Shown in pieces: positions 9,301 to 16,587 of a stretch of 64,000 nucleotides of DNA. A program made the position numbers and the translations under genes. Where the stretch lies: positions 310,001 through 374,000 of the forward strand of contig NC_009358.1 in assembly GCF_000092065.1 (NCBI RefSeq). Reading direction: 5' to 3'. The notes beneath the pieces are model-generated. The model had not been told where the DNA came from, made no database searches, and saw only the letters and a list, made by a program, of their open reading frames with translations. Origin of the DNA: Ostreococcus lucimarinus CCE9901. Taxonomy: Eukaryota > Chlorophyta > Mamiellophyceae > Mamiellales > Bathycoccaceae. Numbering within the stretch: the first letter of the stretch is position 1; every line of letters starts with the position of its first letter.

Positions 9301-10789
9301 CTTCCCTTTGAGCTTCTTTCTGCATTTTAGCTGCTTGCTTCGCCGCTTCCTTCTCTGCTTTGGCAGCCTCCCGCAAAGAGTCGCGATGCTGCTTCATCAT
9401 GTCCGCGAGCGTTCTTTTCGCGTCCAAACGCTCCTCTCTTTGCTTCGCACGCGTCGCAGCGCTGTCAACGCGCGATATGAGACGCTCAATCAGCTTGCTA
9501 ATGGACTTCTCGACCCTGCTCTGTGCCGACTTTTCGGTCTTTTCCTTCTTCGTCATCTCGCGAATCTTGGCGAGAATTTCCTTGGAATCGCAGAGACGCG
9601 ATTTGGAGCGGCGAACTCGTTCTTCAAACCACCCCTCACGCTCTTCGACAAATTGGTACTTGGCAGCCGCGTCAGATCCTGGCAAACTTTCGATTGCACG
9701 AACGACGCGAACATCATCAAACGAAAAGTGGTCGTGGATCCCAATGGAAACCATGGGGCCGATGGTTTCGCACATCTCAAGCCAAGCACCGAGCGGAGAA
9801 GCCGAGCACACACTCACAGTAGAACCGTCTTTTTCCGTCGACACGACGAATTCAGGCGCATTATCGGAAGCTTTCGTGACTTCACTCGTAAACGTCACGC
9901 CAGAGTCGTTCTTCCAAATCGTCTTGTAACCAAGTGGCCAAATGTGCACGTCATCGTGAAACTCATCGTTATCGCCAAGAACTTGGCCGAAACTCTCCAC
10001 AACCAAATTTTCTCCTAAATCCATCGGCACCGTCGGTTGCTCGGCTTCTCGAGCCTTCTTCACCGCCTCCTCGCGAGACAGCGGCTTGAAGTGTTCGGGT
10101 TTCTTCGCCGCGGCGGACGATTTGAGAATTTTTTGCGGCGCGAGCCCGAGCGCGCGCACCACCTCCAATCTCGATCGATACCTCTCCTTATCGGGCGACC
10201 AGTACAGCGCATCGTACGTTCCCGCGCTCGCGCCTTGTGTCCGCATCGTCGCCGTGCACGTCCAATCATCCGAAAGCTGTCCTCCGCACTTGGCCACGTA
10301 CTCTCGCAACGCCTCCAGCAACGCCGGCGTCGGATCATCCGCGCTCCGATCCGCCCGAATCGCCCCTCCTGTCGTCACCTTCACCCGTTTCGCCGCCTGT
10401 TCATCCCCACCGCTCGCCTCCGCGTTCGCCCCAACCACTTTCCCATCGACGATTTTCGCCCCGGCGCCGACGCTCGCGCTTCGTCCTCGCGTCGACGCGT
10501 GAAAGTCATCGTCATCGTCCTCCTCCTCGTCTTCGTCCTCCTCGTCGATCGAGCTCGCGTCGTAATCCGCATCCTCATCATCCTCGACCCCGTCGTCGCT
10601 CGGTCTCACCGCGCGTCCGTTCGTCGTCGTCGCGTCTCTCGTCGTCTCGGTCTCGACAGGTGTCTTTTGATCATCATCGCCCGTTCGCGTCGCCGCCGTC
10701 GCGTTTTCCCTCGTCTCTTCGCCCTCGCGCGCGTCTTCCCGCGACGCGATCGTCCTTTTGTGCATCTTGAACACTCCCGCGGCGTCCAT
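6365..10789 (-). CDS. MBD9-like chromatin protein (MBD-like, FYRN/FYRC, DDT, PHD, WHIM)
   Basis: A 1474-aa protein starting at the first ATG of the frame. The order is: an acidic N-terminus (to ~150); an MBD-like motif (~166, GGQLSDDWTC); FYRN/FYRC-like sequence (~265, SFGQVLGDND then HIWPLGYKTIWKNDSGVTF); a long Lys/Glu/Ala coiled coil (~420-560); a DDT-type helix region (~585, LGDIMEIWMFLDRFKRELFG); a PHD finger (~925-975, CSVCGLDV to GEWFCPTC); and a WHIM/WSD motif (~1200, REPLGSDRHRQKYWALGNWG). This set resembles plant MBD9 and DDT-PHD subunits of ISWI or SWR1 remodelling complexes, which read histone tails and guide nucleosome remodelling. No ATPase domain is present. Divergent from the coiled-coil gene at 11021 with a 231-bp gap. 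Confidence 0.85.
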   Translation of the reverse strand: MDAAGVFKMHKRTIASREDAREGEETRENATAATRTGDDDQKTPVETETTRDATTTNGRAVRPSDDGVEDDEDADYDASSIDEEDEDEEEDDDDDFHASTRGRSASVGAGAKIVDGKVVGANAEASGGDEQAAKRVKVTTGGAIRADRSADDPTPALLEALREYVAKCGGQLSDDWTCTATMRTQGASAGTYDALYWSPDKERYRSRLEVVRALGLAPQKILKSSAAAKKPEHFKPLSREEAVKKAREAEQPTVPMDLGENLVVESFGQVLGDNDEFHDDVHIWPLGYKTIWKNDSGVTFTSEVTKASDNAPEFVVSTEKDGSTVSVCSASPLGAWLEMCETIGPMVSIGIHDHFSFDDVRVVRAIESLPGSDAAAKYQFVEEREGWFEERVRRSKSRLCDSKEILAKIREMTKKEKTEKSAQSRVEKSISKLIERLISRVDSAATRAKQREERLDAKRTLADMMKQHRDSLREAAKAEKEAAKQAAKMQKEAQREAEKVVREAAKAKAAIEREAQKEINKAKRAKEAEEKKKRDAERAKMMNELENKQKEWLVGMSERESDSADTTYSPPVMSPNLKIEPDFKEKSELGDIMEIWMFLDRFKRELFGSAADVKSPPTVQALARVLSNPKESEEFMASLHLALIAPCVADAAASVDKSSASALQLLPDAHSHISDTKGVWQELVRRFLYAASVIHDMPAYEPYLKDAPPILPEAADVFTRYMCSGDAGIDPLSYAEGAVWHGHAVEKYSARVSPALCALSDAEALAAAEIEMYALGSGVSDDSSSRVVESRRQKAKSAVAEAKSSQHIHAVRCALRNMACQHSMSQVCLRGDGAAVKGQHPRGLDIRLLDARLGAGVYAAAAHSTSNADEMDELIKADVLEAATNMASLTNGNGAKAKKELIAAVEGALKQTKAGSDELPKTPWDEGCSVCGLDVMAGTVLLCDSCDGEYHAKCLDPPLLAEPEGEWFCPTCVREKENNDAPNVSCCKSFEGTTLHKASTGEMIIARDAMMEKVDNAAEDAVYTGGCRGAFARRLRSLARDIDAVGFDGLSPQARVTLLRTLMTVALDSVALRTSIDNGVNLANETKKDIRQHIKAWSEYRLDREDGKGEARDAEEAKAAEEAKAAEEAKAKDETQPMDVDEAQASPAEEVKPEEKKEKKAKAPQQTKQQKVPTEEELAQARVRWQSKWHEVEVPQLQTAPRREPLGSDRHRQKYWALGNWGEVIVQAAKDNEHHDVEPEYGIMTLSETKVLIDNINPKGRKEGDLWRSLQRRYGADQAALKDVDALPSRPDDGEWATSGVSDDVEGISRVRSAFLTLESEIPDVAFNSVLGSETRRAMWRNLAGSAQTLSALAAAIIVFQRAIESDWLQPGWLPWSWMAPLLRCSHRSNEKSDARCLRLHLIALRRAFKWNKATRASDRLVNAAPDLELPRSSRARKATIVESDSDDEYESIFSDSDEVMPSKTTAENRRFRL

Positions 10790-11020
10790 GGCGACCCGGG
10801 GCGCGCGCCGGCGCGTCGTCAAGTCCGGCTGGTTTGAAATGCGAACCTCGAGCGGGGCGCGTGTCGACGGAATTCGCGCGCGCGCGGCGACACACTGGCG
10901 CGCGCGCGCCCGATCGGCGCGGTCTCGCGAGACGACGAGGCGAGGAAACGGAACGACCGCGCGCGCGCGCGAAGCGGAGGGGCGAACGCGCGCGCATCGG
11001 CGCGCGAACGGGCGATTTCG
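10790..11020. promoter_or_regulatory. Bidirectional promoter region, MBD9-like / coiled-coil gene
   Basis: A GC-rich 231-bp gap between divergent start codons, with many CGCG blocks. No gene and no clear core promoter motif seen. Confidence 0.45.
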
Positions 11021-14000
11021 ATGAGCGAAAAGATGAAATCGGCGTTTCAAGCGGCCAAGTCAAAGGTTTCGAGCGCGGTCGAGACGACCAAGGCGCGGTC
11101 GAAGGCGCGACAGACGTCCGCGGGGGGGAGCATGGATGTCGATGCGTCGTTAAGGGGGGTCGGGGACGACGGAGACGCGCGCGAGGCGCTGCGCGAGGCG
11201 AGGGAACACGCGAATTCGTTGGAGCGAGCGCAGGCGGCGCTGAACGGGGAGATGCGGCGGATGGCGAATGAATACGAAAGGGTGCGCGGTGAGCTCGATG
11301 CGGTGAGCCGGGAGAAAGAAGAGGTTCGACAACGAGCGTCGGCGGCGTGGACGGAGATGACGGCGGAGATCGAGGCGTTGAAGGCGGAGCTCGAGCGGGC
11401 TCGAGGCGGGAAAGCGGAGGGCGACGCGGGAGAAGACGCCATAGATGAACTCAAGCAAAAGGCGCACTTGGAGGCGCGAGCGATTAAAAAGGTTCTTATT
11501 GAAGACAGGGAAAAGTTTGCCGCGACGGAGGCTGAGTTGAGGGGGAGAATTAAAGAATTAGAGGACGCGCTCGCGAATGTCGAGGAAGGCGCCAAGTACA
11601 CAAGCGAGGCGAACGCGGAGCTATCGTCCAACGTGCAGACGTTGGAGTCGCAAGTTTCTTCGCTTCGGATAGAAGTGAACGAGAAAAACGCCACGGTAGA
11701 GCGTTTGGAGCGAGCGAGCGCGGCGCCGTCTGAAGAAGTTGCGGCGGCACGTGCGGAGACTCGACAGACGCAAGCCCAAGCCGAAAGACTCGAGTCTTTG
11801 CTCGAGGTCACGAAGTCGGAACTCGAAAAGACGACGTCTTCGCTCGAACAAGAAGAAGCGAACGGCGCTAAAACACGCGAAGCCGTGGTGTCGCTAGAGT
11901 CTCAGTTAGCGGCGGTAACAGCAGAGCTGCAAGCAAGTACAGACGCTCAAGCGTCCACAAGCTCTGCAACAGACGAACTCAAGGCAGAATTAGCCGCCGC
12001 ACGAGTCGAGTACGGCCAAGTACGGTCCGAGCTCGAGGCGAAATCGAAGGCGCTGGAGCAGGCGCAGGCTTCAAGCGTGGCGACAAGTGAGCTCGAGGCG
12101 GAGCTGGCTTCCACGCGCTCTGAGCTCGAGGCGAAATCGAAGGCGCTGGAGCAGGCGCAGGCTTCAAGCGTGGCGACAAGTGAGCTCGAGGCGGAGCTGG
12201 CTTCCACGCACTCTGAGCTCGAGGCGAAATCGAAGGCGCTGGAGCAGGCGCAGGCTTCAAGCGTGGCGACAAGTGAGCTCGAGGCGGAGCTGGCTTCCAC
12301 GCGCTCTGAGCTCGAGGCGAAATCGAAGGCGCTGGAGCAGGCGCAGGCTTCAAGCGTGGCGACAAGTGAGCTCGAGGCGGAGCTGGCTTCCACGCGCTCT
12401 GAGCTCGAGGCGAAATCGAAGGCGCTGGAGCAGGCGCAAGCTTCAAGCGTGGCGACAAGTGAGCTCGAGGCGGAGCTGGCTTCCACGCGCTCTGAGCTCG
12501 AGGCGAAATCGAAGGCGCTGGAGCAGGCGCAGGCTTCAAGCGTGGCGACAAGTGAGCTCGAGGTGGAGCTGGCTTCCACGCACTCTGAGCTCGAGGCGAA
12601 ATCGAAGGCGCTGGAGCAGGCGCAGGCTTCAAGCGTGGCGACAAGTGAGCTCGAGGCGGAGCTGGCTTCCACGCGCTCTGAACTCGAGGCGAAATCGAAG
12701 GCGCTGGAGCAGGCGCAGGCTTCAAGCGTGGCGACAAGTGAGCTCGAGGCGGAGCTGGCTTCCACGCGCTCTGAGCTCGAGGCGAAATCGAAGGCGCTGG
12801 AGCAGGCGCAGGCTTCAAGCGTGGCGACAAGTGAGCTCGAGGCGGAGCTGGCTTCCACGCACTCTGAGCTCGAGGCGAAATCGAAGGCGCTGGAGCAGGC
12901 GCAGGCTTCAAGCGTGGCGACAAGTGAGCTCGAGGCGGAGCTGGCTTCCACGCACTCTGAGCTCGAGGCGAAATCGAAGGCGCTGGAGCAGGCGCAGGCT
13001 TCAAGCGTGGCGACAAGTGAGCTCGAGGCGGAGCTGGCTTCCACGCGCTCTGAGCTCGAGGCGAAATCGAAGGCGCTGGAGCAGGCGCAGGCTTCAAGCG
13101 TGGCGACAAGCGAGCTCGAGGCGGAGCTGGCTTCCACGCACTCTGAGCTCGAGGCGAAATCGAAGGCGCTGGAGCAGGCGCAGGCTTCAAGCGTGGCGAC
13201 AAGCGAGCTCGAGGCGGAGCTGGCTTCCACGCGCTCTGAGCTCGAGGCGAAATCGAAGGCGCTGGAGCAGGCGCAGGCTTCAAGCGTGGCGACAAGCGAG
13301 CTCGAGGCGGAGCTGGCTTCCACGCGCTCTGAGCTCGAGGCGAAATCGAAGGCGCTGGAGCAGGCGCAGGCTTCAAGCGTGGCGACAAGTGAGCTCGAGG
13401 CGGAGCTGGCTTCCACGCGCTCTGAGCTCGAGGCGAAATCGAAGGCGCTGGAGCAGGCGCAGGCTTCAAGCGTGGCGACAAGCGAGCTCGAGGCGGAGCT
13501 GGCTTCCACGCGCTCTGAGCTCGAGGCGAAATCGAAGGCGCTGGAGCAGGCGCAGGCTTTGTCAAGTGAGACGCAGCAACGGTTGGAAACCGCTCGCAAC
13601 ACATCGCAGTCGGAAGTATCCGTGCTGAAGCAAGAGCTTGTAGAAAAGAATCATGCTCTTGCGGAAGCGCAAGCGTCGAGTGTGAACGTGGAAGAAATTC
13701 AAGCCACGACTCAGTTGTTGGAATCTCAGCTTGTTGCAGTGAAAGCAGAGCTTGAAGCAAAGAGCGCAGAGCTCGACGCACAGAAGGAGGCACTCATGCG
13801 CGCCGAAGCGACGAAGAGTTCAAGCGCAGAAGAAGTCGAAACAATGAAAACGACGTTAATGTCTCAACTTGCGATGGTGCAAGACGAACTCGCGTCAAAG
13901 ACCGAGGCGCTCAAGAAGGCAGAGTCTGCGTCGAACGCTGCAGCACAAGAAAAAGCAGCCGCGAAGGAATTGTTCGATTCACAATTGAGCTCTGCGCGAG

Positions 14001-15058
14001 CGGAAATTGAATCAAAGACGAGTGAGGCACAAAGTGCATCGGACGCAAGGGACGCCCTGCAGTCCAAGGTGAGCGCCCTTCAAGGCGAGCTTCAGGCGAA
14101 ACATGAAGCGCTCGAGCTTGCGCAAGCCTCAACGGGATCAGCGACGGACGAACTCCAATCGAGCCTCGATGCGGCTCGTCAACGAGCCCTTGGTTTTGAA
14201 ACCGATCTCGAAGCGCTTCGTGCAGAGCTCGCGGCTCTTCGTGCAGAGCTCGCGGATAAAACGCAAGCGCTCACCGCGTTTGAGCAGAATGCCTCCGCCG
14301 CGAGGACGGAGCTACAAGAGAAACTCGAGAAGAGTCTTGAGCACGCTCGAGCAGAGAATCAACAAGTAACGGAAAAACACGAGGAAGTGCAGGCGACGTT
14401 ATTGACGGATGTGGAATCGCTCAAGGCGAATCTAGAGTCGGCAGAGACTCGTAATGCCGTCATGGAAGAGGAGCTTCGCTTGACAAACGAAGCGCTGAAT
14501 CGTTCATCCGTCGAAGCCTCGGGCATTGAAAGTGTTCGCACACAGCTCGCTGAGGTCAGCGAGCGTTTCAAAGAGTCCGAAATGGAAAGATCCACTCTCG
14601 AGCAAAGTCTGCGCGTCGCGAACGAGCGCCTGACCTCGTTGGAAGAACGACTCAAAGTTGCTGAGGAGAACGATGCCTCCGCCGCCGAGGCGCTCCGTGA
14701 AGCCAATGAACAAGCCGCGAAGGCGAAGGATAACGTCGCGTCCATCGCCTCCGTGAGCGCCACCCAATTCGCTCAAGAGCGTCAAATGATGAAAAATGCC
14801 CTGAGCGAGCTCCAAACCGAGCGTGACATCCTCGTCAAGATGCTCAAAACTTTTCACGCGCACGGCGTCGTGCACTCGACGAGCGAGACAGCGTCTCATC
14901 GCGACGCCAGCGAGAGCGTCTTCGGGGACGGCCCTTCGGAGTTCGCCCGGCGTTTCACCGATTCCGCGTCATTAGCTGGCGTGTTCACCCCGAGAAAACG
15001 CGCCCCGTACGTTGACCTCGACCGGCAGTCCCCCAACTCACCGCGCTCGCCCAACTGA
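11021..15058 (+). CDS. Long coiled-coil protein with 31-residue tandem repeats, unknown function
   Basis: A 1345-aa protein, almost entirely Glu/Ala/Leu/Lys/Ser heptad-like sequence. The N-terminus (MSEKMKSAFQAAKSKVSSAV) may be an amphipathic helix. Residues ~336-845 contain 16 full copies of a 31-aa unit plus a final partial copy, built around SELEAKSKALEQAQ. Units differ mainly by Arg or His at one position. Diverged repeat-like sequence flanks the array (e.g. AELEAKSAELDAQKEAL), so it probably grew from an older coiled coil. The C-terminus is non-coiled and Ser/Pro-rich, ending QSPNSPRSPN. No GRIP, SMC or motor domain was seen. A tethering, centrosomal or cytoskeletal role is possible but unsupported. 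Confidence 0.8.
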   Translation: MSEKMKSAFQAAKSKVSSAVETTKARSKARQTSAGGSMDVDASLRGVGDDGDAREALREAREHANSLERAQAALNGEMRRMANEYERVRGELDAVSREKEEVRQRASAAWTEMTAEIEALKAELERARGGKAEGDAGEDAIDELKQKAHLEARAIKKVLIEDREKFAATEAELRGRIKELEDALANVEEGAKYTSEANAELSSNVQTLESQVSSLRIEVNEKNATVERLERASAAPSEEVAAARAETRQTQAQAERLESLLEVTKSELEKTTSSLEQEEANGAKTREAVVSLESQLAAVTAELQASTDAQASTSSATDELKAELAAARVEYGQVRSELEAKSKALEQAQASSVATSELEAELASTRSELEAKSKALEQAQASSVATSELEAELASTHSELEAKSKALEQAQASSVATSELEAELASTRSELEAKSKALEQAQASSVATSELEAELASTRSELEAKSKALEQAQASSVATSELEAELASTRSELEAKSKALEQAQASSVATSELEVELASTHSELEAKSKALEQAQASSVATSELEAELASTRSELEAKSKALEQAQASSVATSELEAELASTRSELEAKSKALEQAQASSVATSELEAELASTHSELEAKSKALEQAQASSVATSELEAELASTHSELEAKSKALEQAQASSVATSELEAELASTRSELEAKSKALEQAQASSVATSELEAELASTHSELEAKSKALEQAQASSVATSELEAELASTRSELEAKSKALEQAQASSVATSELEAELASTRSELEAKSKALEQAQASSVATSELEAELASTRSELEAKSKALEQAQASSVATSELEAELASTRSELEAKSKALEQAQALSSETQQRLETARNTSQSEVSVLKQELVEKNHALAEAQASSVNVEEIQATTQLLESQLVAVKAELEAKSAELDAQKEALMRAEATKSSSAEEVETMKTTLMSQLAMVQDELASKTEALKKAESASNAAAQEKAAAKELFDSQLSSARAEIESKTSEAQSASDARDALQSKVSALQGELQAKHEALELAQASTGSATDELQSSLDAARQRALGFETDLEALRAELAALRAELADKTQALTAFEQNASAARTELQEKLEKSLEHARAENQQVTEKHEEVQATLLTDVESLKANLESAETRNAVMEEELRLTNEALNRSSVEASGIESVRTQLAEVSERFKESEMERSTLEQSLRVANERLTSLEERLKVAEENDASAAEALREANEQAAKAKDNVASIASVSATQFAQERQMMKNALSELQTERDILVKMLKTFHAHGVVHSTSETASHRDASESVFGDGPSEFARRFTDSASLAGVFTPRKRAPYVDLDRQSPNSPRSPN
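12026..13555 (+). repeat. Coding minisatellite: 93-bp unit, 16 full copies plus a 42-bp partial copy
   Basis: The period is exactly 93 bp (31 codons) over 1530 bp. Copies are nearly identical even at synonymous sites. The main variants are CGC versus CAC (Arg/His; His in units 2, 6, 9, 10 and 12), one GCG to GTG change in unit 6, and AGT versus AGC before the GAGCTC, with AGC confined to the later units. The pattern points to recent growth by unequal exchange or slippage. Confidence 0.97.
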
Positions 15059-15121
15059 AATAAATAGCTCACGTTGCAACCATCGTATCTATGCCTCACC
15101 GCCGCCTCACACAGATGCACG

Positions 15122-16555
15122 ATGTCGCTCGACCGCGTGGACGCCGATGATGACCCATCATCGTCCACCGATGACGACGGTTTCCCTCCCGGCGTGTCCC
15201 TGGGCACGACGCACGGTGGCGTCCGAGTGTTGCAAATCGATGACCATCCAGAAGACAAACCAAAGTGCGCGAAAAAGCTTCAACATCCCGCGAGTGGAAG
15301 CGAAATCACGCTCATCGGAAGCGCGCACGTCTCAGAGGCGTCCGCACGCGAGGTATCGCGCGCGATTCTAGAGGGTAAACCAGATTTGGTGGTCATCGAA
15401 CTCGACGGGGACAGATTGAAGAGTTTGTTGCGGAGCGCGAGCGAAGACCGACCCGCGATGCACGCGGCGAGGCGAGTGGCGAGCGTGCGTGAGGCGTTCA
15501 ACACGCTGGTGAATGGACAATTGGCGATCGTGGCGGGGAGTTTGGGGTACTCGACGATCGGGGCGGTGTTGGACACGCGGCCCGGGGCAGAGTTCATAGC
15601 TGCGGTGGAAGCGGCGCGGGACGTCGGCGCGACTGTGGTTCTTGGAGATAGGAATCAGCGAGCAACGGTGGGGAGGTTGATGGCGCGTGTGCGACGTGGA
15701 TCAACGCTGTTCGATGAGCTGGCCAAAACTGGAGAGTTTTTGGGGGGGGAGACGGATTTGGCGCGCGCCGACGCGGCGACGAAGCGAAGCGGCGTGCAAA
15801 AGGCAAAGCATATATTGGAGAAGGCTGGATGTGAACATAGCGAGGCGGTCATTAAATCCGCGCTAGAAATTTTAGACAGCGGCATGAGAGGCATACCGGT
15901 ACGCGTGGATGATTTGATGCGCGTGCGAAAGTGTGCTCGTAGGGTTGTCGAGTACGTGCGAGTTGAGTCGTTCAATGGCAACCCGACGTTCAGTCCCGGA
16001 TTATCAAAGGTCGATAGCGCCAAAAAGATGAGCATCATGGATTGGGCGACGGCTGAAACGGTTATTCGAGAGCGTGATTTGATCTTGGCGACGGCACTAC
16101 AACGGGACCCCACGGCATCGAGTGTCGTCGGCGTTGTGGGAGCCGGTCACATCGCGGGCATCCAGCAACTCTGGGACGAAGTTGAAAGCTCGGAATCGCG
16201 CGCAAAGTTCAACGAATATCTGAACGAATGGCCGACAGACGCAAAACCAGTCGACTATACTAACAGAATTTTGTCCGGCGTGTTCGGTGCTGCCGCGTTC
16301 ACTACGATACTCCGTCGGGGATCTGCCGGGGCGGTGAAATTCGCCGGCGCGTTGGTTGGATCGATGTTGACGCTCGGCGCCGTCGGGACGTATATGGGTG
16401 CTTCTGGATTAGTCGCGCTTGGCCGTGTCGCCGTCGCGATAGAAGATGCATCAATTCGCGCGGCTGAGCTTGGAAATCGCGAAGACTCGGCTCGGGCGAA
16501 GGGAGCATTTTCAAACATGATTGTTCGAGACGCGGCTGTGCCATATAAGGAATAA
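15122..16555 (+). CDS. TraB/PrgY/GumN-family protein with C-terminal membrane segments
   Basis: A 477-aa protein. The N-terminal ~45 residues are acidic and Ser-rich (DDDPSSSTDDDG). The TraB core starts near residue 60: ITLIGSAHVSEASAREV (motif G.AHVS), then DLVVIELDGDRL (motif ELD..R), then a second conserved block with VGVVGAGHIAGI near residue 340. The last ~90 residues contain two or three hydrophobic segments (ILSGVFGAAAFTTIL, GALVGSMLTLGAVGTYMG). Eukaryotic members (TRABD in animals, TRB1 in plants) sit on mitochondrial or ER membranes; biochemical activity is not settled, although the fold is related to EreA/ChaN-like hydrolases. The ATG at 15122 is the first in frame. Confidence 0.85.
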   Translation: MSLDRVDADDDPSSSTDDDGFPPGVSLGTTHGGVRVLQIDDHPEDKPKCAKKLQHPASGSEITLIGSAHVSEASAREVSRAILEGKPDLVVIELDGDRLKSLLRSASEDRPAMHAARRVASVREAFNTLVNGQLAIVAGSLGYSTIGAVLDTRPGAEFIAAVEAARDVGATVVLGDRNQRATVGRLMARVRRGSTLFDELAKTGEFLGGETDLARADAATKRSGVQKAKHILEKAGCEHSEAVIKSALEILDSGMRGIPVRVDDLMRVRKCARRVVEYVRVESFNGNPTFSPGLSKVDSAKKMSIMDWATAETVIRERDLILATALQRDPTASSVVGVVGAGHIAGIQQLWDEVESSESRAKFNEYLNEWPTDAKPVDYTNRILSGVFGAAAFTTILRRGSAGAVKFAGALVGSMLTLGAVGTYMGASGLVALGRVAVAIEDASIRAAELGNREDSARAKGAFSNMIVRDAAVPYKE

Positions 16556-16587
16556 CAGAGATTTTAATTTATGTACTTTACATCGCT

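Noticed and set aside
12026-13555. CRISPR-like array
   Set aside because: Units are contiguous without unique spacers, encode protein, and the genome is eukaryotic.
11947-13793. Long open frames over the 93-bp repeats: minus strand 11947-13602 and 11979-13793, and a second plus frame 12087-13628
   Set aside because: A repeat period divisible by three without stops in one unit keeps every copy open; the translations are simple Ala/Ser/Pro or Arg/Trp repeats. The coiled-coil frame continues well beyond the repeats on both sides.
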